Source: Clostridium guangxiense
GTDB lineage: Bacteria > Bacillota > Clostridia > Clostridiales > Clostridiaceae
Assembly: GCF_021043395.1 (NCBI RefSeq)
Contig: NZ_JAJNKE010000006.1
Coordinates: 1 to 64,000, forward strand
Direction: 5' to 3'
Length of the DNA stretch: 64,000 nt
Part shown: positions 56,931-64,000 of the stretch, piece by piece
How the letters are laid out: each line of letters opens with the position of its first letter
Numbering within the stretch: the stretch's first letter is position 1
Program-made: the position numbers and the translations under genes
The notes under the pieces: generated by a model
What the model was told of the DNA's origin: nothing
What the model saw: only the letters and a program-made list of their open reading frames with translations
Databases searched by the model: none

Positions 56931-57160
56931 TAATTCACAATTCACAATTCACAATGCACAGTTCACAATGAAGGATGATTTTCTTTCGCTTTGCTACAGA
57001 AAATTTAAAACTTATTGCTGACGCCAATTTGAGATAAATCCATATCAGCTCGCTTTGCCAGCTGAACATTGGATTTTTATATAATTTTAGATTTATCTGA
57101 CGAGAGGAAGATAAATCATCCTTAATTGTGCATTGTGAACTGTGAATTGTGCATTGATTT
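56931..57160. repeat. intergenic repeat; 95 bases inverted copy of 23639-23733
   Basis: The copy opens with CACAATTCACAATTCACAAT units, contains an exact inverted copy of 23639-23733 at 56973-57067, and closes with AAATCATCCTTAATTGTGC and TGTGAACTGTGAATTGTG. Both ends are inverted relative to each other, so the whole can fold as a long hairpin. Confidence 0.9.
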
Positions 57161-57264
57161 TAAATAAGTTAAATGTTACGAAAAATATTTTAGTCAATTT
57201 AAAGCTTAGAAGTGGTTTCAACATATGATGTGTAGATTTAACATAAAGGAGAATAGAGAGAGTT

Positions 57265-57831
57265 ATGTGTAACAATGATGCCGAGGAAAAAATTATTGAA
57301 GAAACATCAAAACCAGAAGCTAATATAGAAGAAATTTTAGAGAAAGTCAACCAAAGCATACAAGAAGTAAAAGAAGAGTTTGTCAGTAAAGTTAAGTATG
57401 ATGGTCATAAAGATAAGATAATAGATGAGCTCCACGAAGAACTTCAAGGATATAAAGACGACATTATACATAAGCTCTTAAGGCCTGTAATTACAGATAT
57501 AATTTATACCATCGATAATAGCAATAAGACTGTACAGGCGTTACGGCAGAAGGATGTATCTGAAATTGATCCAAAGAAATTAATAGGAATTATTGAAGGG
57601 CAATCAGAAGATTTAGAAGACATACTGTATAGACAAGGAGTAGAAGAATTTACATATGTAATGCCAGAGTTTGATCCTAAAAAACAGAAAATTATAAAAA
57701 CGGTTGAAACAGCTGAAAGAGAAAAAGATAGAACTGTAGCAAGAAGCTTGAAAAAAGGATATATGTTTGAAAATAGAGTTATAAGACATGAACTTGTGGA
57801 AGTGTATGTATACAAAGAGAAAAAAGAATAG
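57265..57831 (+). CDS. GrpE-like nucleotide-exchange factor
   Basis: This 188-residue protein has a long acidic coiled coil (about residues 10-75) followed by helices and a short beta domain that ends GYMFENRVIRHELVEVYVYK. The coil plus a GY(x)10-15-V-V ending is the plan of GrpE, which releases ADP from Hsp70. It is more divergent and differently spaced than housekeeping GrpE. An AAAGGAG site lies 13 bases before ATG 57265. It is the first gene of a compact operon with two Hsp70-type proteins and a J-like protein; no HrcA or CIRCE element is seen upstream. Confidence 0.75.
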   Translation: MCNNDAEEKIIEETSKPEANIEEILEKVNQSIQEVKEEFVSKVKYDGHKDKIIDELHEELQGYKDDIIHKLLRPVITDIIYTIDNSNKTVQALRQKDVSEIDPKKLIGIIEGQSEDLEDILYRQGVEEFTYVMPEFDPKKQKIIKTVETAEREKDRTVARSLKKGYMFENRVIRHELVEVYVYKEKKE

Positions 57832-57854
57832 TATTTTCAGGAGGGGAAAACAAA

Positions 57855-59510
57855 ATGAATAAAATTTTTGGAATAGATTTAGGAACAACATATTCCTGCA
57901 TATCTTATATAGATGAGTATGGAAGACCGGTAGTTGTACCTAATGCTGAGAATGAGAGAATAACACCATCAGTTGTATTTTTTGATGGTGATAATGTCAT
58001 AGTTGGAGACGTAGCAAAAGAAAATTCAAAGATGTATCCTGAAGATGTTGTTGCATTTGTAAAGAGAGCTATGGGAGATGAAAATTTTTATTTTGAGCAT
58101 GAAGGAAAAGCGTATCATCCAGAAGAAATATCAAGCTTTATACTTAGAAAATTGGTAGGGGATGCAGAAAATATTTTAGGAGAAAAGATAGAAGATGTAG
58201 TGATAACATGTCCAGCATACTTCGGAATAAATGAAAGAGAAGCAACTAAACTTTCGGGAGAAATAGCAGGGTTAAATGTAAAAGGAATCTTAAATGAACC
58301 TACGGCAGCAGCACTTTCTTATGGAATGGATTCAGAAGAAAATAAAGTTGTTTTGGTATATGATTTAGGCGGAGGAACCTTCGATATAACCATGATAGAT
58401 ATAAATAAGGATTCCATAAAAGTAATATGCACAGGAGGAGACCACAATCTAGGAGGAAAAGACTGGGATGATGCTCTTATTGCGTATATGGCAAATCAAT
58501 ATAGGGAAATAACAGGAAAAGAAGAAGACATACTAGAAGATAAAGAAACCTGCCAGGAACTTCAACTCTTAGCAGAGAAGGTAAAGAAGACATTGTCTCA
58601 AAGAGAAAAAGCACCAATATCAATAAATTATGAAGGCGAAAGAGCAAAAATAGAAATTACAAGAGAAAAGTTTGATGAGTTGACCTATGATTTACTTCAA
58701 AGAACTGTGAACTTAACAGATGAAATGCTGGAAGAAGCGAAAAAGAAAAATTATAACAGCTTTGATGAAATGCTCTTAGTTGGTGGTTCCTCAAGAATGC
58801 CGCAAGTAGAAAAAATTATAAAGGATAGGTATGGAATTGAACCTAAAATCTTTGATCCAGATGAAGCAGTTTCAAAAGGGGCAGCATTATATGGATGGAA
58901 GCTGTCTGTAAATGATGAGCTTATAAATAGAATTTCAATGGAAACAGGACAAACTCCGGAAAATGTAAAACAAAATATAGATGAAAATAAAATAGAAGAA
59001 AATATAGTTGAAAAAGCAGCAAAACAAGTTGCAGATGATACAGGATATACTTTGTCTGCCGTTAAAGCTTCAAATGTAAGAGTAGTGAATGTTGTAAGCA
59101 AAAGTTTTGGAGTTGTAACCTACAATAATGAAGGAAAAGAAGTAATATACAATTTAATACTAAAAAATTCAGAAGTTCCAGCAGAATTTACAGAAAGATT
59201 TGGAACACATGAAGAAAACCAAGAGAATGTGCTTATAAGAGTAGTAGAAGATGAGCTAAATGACAGAGTTATAGATTTAGATTACGGAAAAGAAATAGGT
59301 CAGATAGAGCTGATGCTTGCAGAAAATTTACCTACAAATTCACCAATTGATATAACTTTCAAGTTAAATGAAGAAGGAAGACTTGAAATTACAGGAGTAG
59401 AAGCAGTTGAAAAAAGAGAGGTAAAGACCGCTATAGATACAAGTTCAGTAATTAAGGGAAAAGAGCTTGAAGAAGCAAAAGAAAGAAGCAAAAATATAGA
59501 AGTATCATAA
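57855..59510 (+). CDS. DnaK-like Hsp70 chaperone, divergent
   Basis: This 551-residue Hsp70 has a full ATPase domain: IFGIDLGTTYSCISYID at residue 4, PAYFGINEREATKLSGEIAG near residue 135, ILNEPTAAALSYGM, VLVYDLGGGTFDITMID near residue 172 and LLVGGSSRMPQVEKIIK near residue 310. After it, an acidic linker (KENIVEKAAKQVADDTG-like) leads to a shortened substrate-binding beta domain of about 110 residues, and the helical lid is largely missing. DnaK is about 610 residues. GAGGGG precedes ATG 57855. The next gene follows after 15 bases. It may be a specialised chaperone for partners encoded in the same operon. Confidence 0.9.
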   Translation: MNKIFGIDLGTTYSCISYIDEYGRPVVVPNAENERITPSVVFFDGDNVIVGDVAKENSKMYPEDVVAFVKRAMGDENFYFEHEGKAYHPEEISSFILRKLVGDAENILGEKIEDVVITCPAYFGINEREATKLSGEIAGLNVKGILNEPTAAALSYGMDSEENKVVLVYDLGGGTFDITMIDINKDSIKVICTGGDHNLGGKDWDDALIAYMANQYREITGKEEDILEDKETCQELQLLAEKVKKTLSQREKAPISINYEGERAKIEITREKFDELTYDLLQRTVNLTDEMLEEAKKKNYNSFDEMLLVGGSSRMPQVEKIIKDRYGIEPKIFDPDEAVSKGAALYGWKLSVNDELINRISMETGQTPENVKQNIDENKIEENIVEKAAKQVADDTGYTLSAVKASNVRVVNVVSKSFGVVTYNNEGKEVIYNLILKNSEVPAEFTERFGTHEENQENVLIRVVEDELNDRVIDLDYGKEIGQIELMLAENLPTNSPIDITFKLNEEGRLEITGVEAVEKREVKTAIDTSSVIKGKELEEAKERSKNIEVS

Positions 59511-59525
59511 AGAGTTGAGGTATAA

Positions 59526-61625
59526 ATGAGTATGAAATATAGTTTAGGAATAGATCTTGGCACAACGTTTTCTGTAGTGTCAGTTATTGATAAAGAAGGA
59601 ATTCCAAAAGTATTAAATAACAGCGAAGGAAAAACTCTAACCCCATCTGTAATTTACTTTGGAGAAGAGAACATTTTGGTAGGAGAAGAGGCCAAAGAAA
59701 TGCAGGCAATGGGAGATGAAAATGTAGCATCGTTTTTTAAAAGAAATATGGGGGATGAGTATTTTGGACTAAACTTTAGGGACGAGTACTATAACTCAGA
59801 GAAGCTTTCAACAATTCTACTAAAAAAATTAAAAAAGGATGCAGAAGCTGCTTTAAAAACTTCCGTTGAAGATGCAGTTATAACTGTGCCAGCTTATTTT
59901 AATAATTCACAAAGAGAAGCAACAATAAATGCAGGAAAAGCAGCAGGATTCAATGTTTTAAGTATAATAAATGAACCAACAGCAGCGGCCATAGCTTACG
60001 GCATGAGAAATGATGATATAGAAAAAAATTTGTTAGTTTACGATTTGGGCGGAGGAACCTTCGATGTTACGCTTGTACATATTGATGCATCAAGCATAGA
60101 AGTGCTTGGTACAGATGGAGATCATGAACTTGGAGGAAAAGACTGGGATGATAGAGCAGCCGTTTATATAGGACAAAAGTTCTTTGAAAAAACCGGCATA
60201 AATCCACTTGATGATATGGAGTCCTATAACGATATACTCGTCAAATCGGAAAATATAAAAAAGCAGCTTTCAACAAGAGAAAAGTGCCAGACTACTATAT
60301 GCTTTGGAGAATTTAAAGAAACTTTTGAAATCACAAGAGAAATATTAGAAAGTATAACAGGAGATCTTTTAGAAAGAACAAAAAGATTAAGTGAGGATGT
60401 ACTAAAAAATGCAGGACTTTCCTGGAAACAGCTAAGCGGAGTTTTGCCAGTTGGAGGTTCTACAAGAATGCCAATGGTGCTTGAATTTATAAAGAAAATA
60501 AGTGGAAAAGCTGTGGTTTCTGGAATAAATGTTGATGAAGCCATATCAATTGGAGCAGCAATAGAAGCTTCAAGACAGGCAAAAATAGATGGCAAAAATG
60601 TATTTACACTTGGAAGCTATAAAAAAACTGAAGATGTTATGAGTCACAGCCTTGGGATGGCTGCAATAAGCAAAGATGGTGCAAGATATATAAACAGCAT
60701 TATAATATCGAAAAATAAAAGAATACCTTGCAAAGAAACAAGGCCATATGTAATAAGAACAGGGAGAAACAGAAGAAATGTTCTCGATGTTTATATGCTG
60801 CAGGGAGAAAGTGAAGATATACAAAATTGCAGCATACTGGGGAAGTATACTTTTTCAAATATTGAACATGAAAACTCAAAACAAGCAGTAATAGATATAG
60901 AATATGCCTATAATAAAAATGGTGTTGTTACAGTTTCGGCAGTGCAAAGAAAAACAGGAAAAAGGCTCAGCTTAAGCATTGGAAAATATGAAGAAGATTT
61001 GCAATGGCTATACAGTGAGCCAAAGGAAGAAGAAGAAAGAATACATAAAAGTATAGTTGTAGCTATGGATTTATCAGGAAGTATGAGAGGAGAACCACTT
61101 AAAAATGCAGTTTCAGCGGCTAAGAATTTTGTTTCTGAAGTAGACATGGATAATTCAGAAGTTGGAATTGTGGCCTTTGCGAATAAAGATGAAATTGTAG
61201 TAGATTTGACCAGTGAAGAAGATAAAATTATAGAGGCAATAGATAATTTAAATTCTGTTAAAGTAGGAACTTCAACCACATCAGAACCATTTTCAAAAGC
61301 ATATGACATGTTAAAGAGTGCAGATGGAGATTCCTATATAGTGGTACTTACGGATGGACAGTGGTATGGGAAAAAAGATGTAATAGGAATAGCAAATAAG
61401 TGCAAAGAAGATGGAATAGAAATTGCAGCAATAGGCTTTGGAAGTGCTAAAAAGGAATTTTTAGATAAGATAGCTACTTGTGAAGAAAACTCAATATTCA
61501 CAGAAGCAGCAAAGCTTACACAATCCTTTTCAAAGATAGCAAGAGTAATTTCAAAGACCAGTGGAAACCTTAAATTGTTTCAAGGGTATGGACAAAGATC
61601 TAATTCACTAAATCTTTTAAAGTGA
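59526..61625 (+). CDS. DnaK-like Hsp70 fused to a von Willebrand factor A domain
   Basis: This 699-residue protein has an N-terminal Hsp70 ATPase domain with KYSLGIDLGTTFSVVSVID, PAYFNNSQREATINAGKAAG near residue 121, INEPTAAAIAYGM and LLVYDLGGGTFDVTLVH near residue 172. VLPVGGSTRMPMVLEFIKK lies near residue 306. A short beta region of about 110 residues follows. Residues 505-690 are a vWA domain with a full MIDAS: VVAMDLSGSMRGEP near residue 512, then GTSTTSEPFSKAYD (conserved Thr) and VLTDGQWYGKKDVIG (Asp). The fusion of an Hsp70 motor to a metal-dependent adhesion fold is unusual. GAGGT precedes ATG 59526. It lies between the other Hsp70 and the J-like gene. Confidence 0.9.
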   Translation: MSMKYSLGIDLGTTFSVVSVIDKEGIPKVLNNSEGKTLTPSVIYFGEENILVGEEAKEMQAMGDENVASFFKRNMGDEYFGLNFRDEYYNSEKLSTILLKKLKKDAEAALKTSVEDAVITVPAYFNNSQREATINAGKAAGFNVLSIINEPTAAAIAYGMRNDDIEKNLLVYDLGGGTFDVTLVHIDASSIEVLGTDGDHELGGKDWDDRAAVYIGQKFFEKTGINPLDDMESYNDILVKSENIKKQLSTREKCQTTICFGEFKETFEITREILESITGDLLERTKRLSEDVLKNAGLSWKQLSGVLPVGGSTRMPMVLEFIKKISGKAVVSGINVDEAISIGAAIEASRQAKIDGKNVFTLGSYKKTEDVMSHSLGMAAISKDGARYINSIIISKNKRIPCKETRPYVIRTGRNRRNVLDVYMLQGESEDIQNCSILGKYTFSNIEHENSKQAVIDIEYAYNKNGVVTVSAVQRKTGKRLSLSIGKYEEDLQWLYSEPKEEEERIHKSIVVAMDLSGSMRGEPLKNAVSAAKNFVSEVDMDNSEVGIVAFANKDEIVVDLTSEEDKIIEAIDNLNSVKVGTSTTSEPFSKAYDMLKSADGDSYIVVLTDGQWYGKKDVIGIANKCKEDGIEIAAIGFGSAKKEFLDKIATCEENSIFTEAAKLTQSFSKIARVISKTSGNLKLFQGYGQRSNSLNLLK

Positions 61626-61635
61626 GGTGATAGCT

Positions 61636-64000
61636 TTGCAAAGCAGCGAAAATTTTTATTTGCTTTTAGGATTATCCATAGAACCTCAAGAGCAGGATGA
61701 AAAGAAAATAGAGAGTGTCATAAATAAAAAAAGAAGCCAATGGTCAATGCTTAGAAATCACCCTACAAAGGCGGTAAAGGCAAAATTTTATTTGAGCTTG
61801 ATACCAGAAATAAAAAGGGTTATGCTTGGAAATCCATATGAGAGAAAAGAAGAATGGAAAAGGGCATTAAGAATAAAAAAGCAGGAAGAAAAAGATAAGT
61901 TTAAATTATTGGATGAATGCATACAACTTCTATGCTCAAAGGGAGCTATTTTTGAGGAAGAGGTTAAGGCACTTCAAAGTAAATTTGGAACTTTTTCAAA
62001 AGAAGAAATGATGAAAAGAATAAAAGTTCCAGTGCGATTAAATAAAAAGAATTCCTTAAATAAGATAATTAATGAGAAAAAAATAGATAGTACTATAATA
62101 AATAAGATAAAAGCAAATTTAGAAATAGTAAAAGCAAAATCACTTTACGATTTTTTAAGGGTATCCAAGGATTCACCAATAGGAGTCTTGAAAATGGCTT
62201 CTAAGTATAAATATGATGACATAAGAAAGATAGCAGCTAAAGATGCCATAAATACAGCAAGTTCTATTCTTCAAGGTTTGTGTGATGATATTTTTAAAGA
62301 TGAAGAAAGTAAGAGAGCATATGATGCTTCACTTAAAAGCGAAAATATAAAATATATTGAAATGGCACTAGAAATATCAGCTGCAAAAGGCTATGTGTCC
62401 AGCGAAGAATTTGATAATTTAGTGGCTAATATGGTAGAAAAAGGTTTTGAAAAAGAGGAAGCAAAAAGTTATATAAAAAACATCTGTGCAGACAAGAAAG
62501 TGTCACTTCAGGTTCCATTAAACTTAAGTATAAACTTTATGCAAGGCTGCAGTGTATGTGGAAGTGTAAATTATAGAACTTCTAAGTTCTGCTATAACTG
62601 TGGCTCGCCATTAAAAATATCATGCCCCAAGTGTCATAAAATAGTGAGTTCTAAAAATGAATTTTGTGATAACTGTGGTACTAATGTTAAAAATGTCATA
62701 AAAGCATCACAGCTAATAAATGACTGTGAAAGATGTGAGGTGGCAGGAAATATTGAAAAAGCATATTTTTATATAAGTGAAGCAGTGGCTCTATGCCCGA
62801 AAAACGAAAAAGCTTTAAAGCTTATGAAAAGCATAAAAAATAGAAAAATTATAATTCTTGATAGAGAAGGTAAAATACAGAAACTTATTGAAAAAAAACA
62901 TTATTATACTGCAATGAAAGAACTTATCGCATTAAAGCAAATAAACTATTCAAATCTAGTAGAATCTCTGGAAAATTTAATAGCAAGCAAAATAGGAGAG
63001 AGTGAAAAAAAGCTTGCTAAAGCTCATGAAGCTCAAGATAAAGATACATTAAATGATATATATAGTTCTATTTTAAATGTATGCAGTGATTGTGACGAAG
63101 CGTTAAAATGGATGGCTAAATTTCCACCAGAAGCTCCAAGATTTTTAAGATATAAAATAACTGGTGAGGGTATAAACATAAGATGGGATTCAAGCAGCTT
63201 AAATAAAAATGTAACTTACAAGGTAATAAGAAAAATGAGAATTGAGCCTTCTTCAATTGATGATGGAAAGGTTCTTTACGAAACCAAAGAAAATGAAATG
63301 ACAGATTATACAGCAGAACCAGGACAAAATTATTATTATGCTGTTTTTGCGGTAAGGGGAGGTAGTGTATACGCTAGAACATTTTCTGTTGTTGGACCAG
63401 TTATGAGAATTGCTGATGTAGATGATATCGAAGTTGAGAGGGAATCTGGTAAAGTAATTTTATCTTGGACATCCTCCATTAAAACAAGAGAAGTTGAAGT
63501 TTGGAGAAAAGAAGGGGAAGTTCCAGCTAAAAGGGGAGATGGCGTTAAGCTAAGGGATGTCTCTCTTTTTGGAGTGGAAGATATAGGACTTGTTAATGGA
63601 AAAAACTATGGATATCGTATAATTTCTTTATATAGAGATATAAAAGACAATGAGGTTGCATCGGAAGGAATAACCTGTTTTGGAAAGCCAATTGTGCCTC
63701 CAGAGGTCATTACCGAAATAAGGCTGACCAATATAGCTGAAGGAATAAGAGTAAACTTTAAGAGAAATAGTTTTAGCGGAAAGGTGTACATATTGTACTC
63801 AAATGAACCTTTTGAATTTGAAGAAGGACAAGTTATAAAAAGAGATAAGTTAATTAAAATTCCAAGCAAGGCCGTGATAAAAAAAGAGGGAGAGTGCGAT
63901 ATAAAAAATATTGATGATGGAGTTCTATTTATACTCCCTGTAGTTGCAGAAGGCAATATTGCATCAGTAGGAAAGCAAGTACATGCATCTTTCTTGAAGA
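61636..64000 (+). CDS. multi-domain protein with two J-like regions and a double zinc ribbon (runs off the window)
   Basis: This frame stays open from TTG 61636 to the edge (788 codons), so the C-terminus is not in view. GAGGTGAT eight bases upstream supports the start, ten bases after the Hsp70-vWA stop. Residues 5-70 resemble a J domain (YLLLGLSIEP, then RNHPTK at about residue 40 in place of HPD, then IPEIKRVMLGNPYERK). A second J-like region at 168-230 (SLYDFLRVSKDSP, then LCDDIFKDEESKRAYDASL) lacks the HPD altogether. Residues 305-348 form a double zinc ribbon (four CxxC pairs), followed by helices and a long region with possible beta-sandwich (Fn3-like) units. It probably serves the two neighbouring Hsp70s as a co-chaperone or scaffold. 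Confidence 0.78.
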   Translation, partial: MQSSENFYLLLGLSIEPQEQDEKKIESVINKKRSQWSMLRNHPTKAVKAKFYLSLIPEIKRVMLGNPYERKEEWKRALRIKKQEEKDKFKLLDECIQLLCSKGAIFEEEVKALQSKFGTFSKEEMMKRIKVPVRLNKKNSLNKIINEKKIDSTIINKIKANLEIVKAKSLYDFLRVSKDSPIGVLKMASKYKYDDIRKIAAKDAINTASSILQGLCDDIFKDEESKRAYDASLKSENIKYIEMALEISAAKGYVSSEEFDNLVANMVEKGFEKEEAKSYIKNICADKKVSLQVPLNLSINFMQGCSVCGSVNYRTSKFCYNCGSPLKISCPKCHKIVSSKNEFCDNCGTNVKNVIKASQLINDCERCEVAGNIEKAYFYISEAVALCPKNEKALKLMKSIKNRKIIILDREGKIQKLIEKKHYYTAMKELIALKQINYSNLVESLENLIASKIGESEKKLAKAHEAQDKDTLNDIYSSILNVCSDCDEALKWMAKFPPEAPRFLRYKITGEGINIRWDSSSLNKNVTYKVIRKMRIEPSSIDDGKVLYETKENEMTDYTAEPGQNYYYAVFAVRGGSVYARTFSVVGPVMRIADVDDIEVERESGKVILSWTSSIKTREVEVWRKEGEVPAKRGDGVKLRDVSLFGVEDIGLVNGKNYGYRIISLYRDIKDNEVASEGITCFGKPIVPPEVITEIRLTNIAEGIRVNFKRNSFSGKVYILYSNEPFEFEEGQVIKRDKLIKIPSKAVIKKEGECDIKNIDDGVLFILPVVAEGNIASVGKQVHASFLK

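Noticed and set aside
22163-57160. Tandem CACAATTCACAATGCACAG-type units as a CRISPR array
   Set aside because: Units are only seven to nine bases, degenerate and without spacers, and no cas gene is present.
57265-64000. The chaperone operon as the ordinary hrcA-grpE-dnaK-dnaJ heat-shock locus
   Set aside because: There is no hrcA, no CIRCE inverted repeat in 57146-57264, two Hsp70 genes of unusual form and no J protein with HPD, so it is unlikely to be the housekeeping set.

Overview
The window is AT-rich (strongly A/T-biased codons, TAA stops, AGGAGG-type ribosome sites) and looks like a chromosomal segment of a Clostridium sensu stricto. The basis is the gene content: a T-box-controlled ileS followed by ccpA, LytR-CpsA-Psr and VanZ-like envelope genes, and many secreted proteins with Clostridium-type Ig-like and DUF5050 propeller repeats. 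From memory, unverified, the ileS/ccpA and polysaccharide neighbourhood recalls that of C. acetobutylicum. No rRNA, tRNA, CRISPR array or prophage was seen.

Positions 1-13100 are a surface-polysaccharide (Wzx/Wzy-type) locus: five apparently intact glycosyltransferases, a Wzy-like polymerase, a Wzx-like flippase, an intact and a broken pyruvyltransferase, and an F420-hydrogenase-beta-like iron-sulfur protein. It is scarred by IS110 and ISL3 transposase remnants and by broken genes, as expected of a locus that exchanges cassettes. Positions 13600-23560 supply nucleotide sugars: a broken manC, then the complete dTDP-L-rhamnose pathway (two rfbA copies, rfbB, rfbD, rfbC). Between these genes lie palindromic intergenic repeats, two four-helix-bundle genes each bracketed by its own repeat pair, and a decayed AAA-ATPase/nuclease-like gene with a second fragment, pointing to a tandem duplication of rfbA plus its downstream neighbour.

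Positions 23900-40011 are an envelope module: an LCP ligase that probably attaches the rhamnose-containing polymer to the wall, a VanZ-like protein, and a set of secreted or anchored proteins built from SbsA-type Ig-like domains, leucine-rich repeats, DUF5050 propeller repeats, a NodB deacetylase and a transglutaminase-like domain. Positions 40352-50112 are mostly housekeeping: T-box, ileS, ccpA, an HD-GYP protein and a large SF1 helicase with a Vsr-like nuclease end.

Positions 50596-64000 are accessory. They hold a HINT-containing polymorphic toxin with a probable immunity gene, the wreck of a second toxin cassette, an RRNPP-type quorum-sensing pair (XRE-TPR regulator plus a 52-residue exported propeptide), and a tight operon made of a GrpE-like factor, a DnaK-like protein, a second DnaK fused to a von Willebrand A domain, and a large protein with two J-like regions, a double zinc ribbon and a possible beta-sandwich region that runs off the right edge. 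This last operon is my best candidate for an undescribed system: a dedicated Hsp70 machine in which the usual parts are present but rewired.
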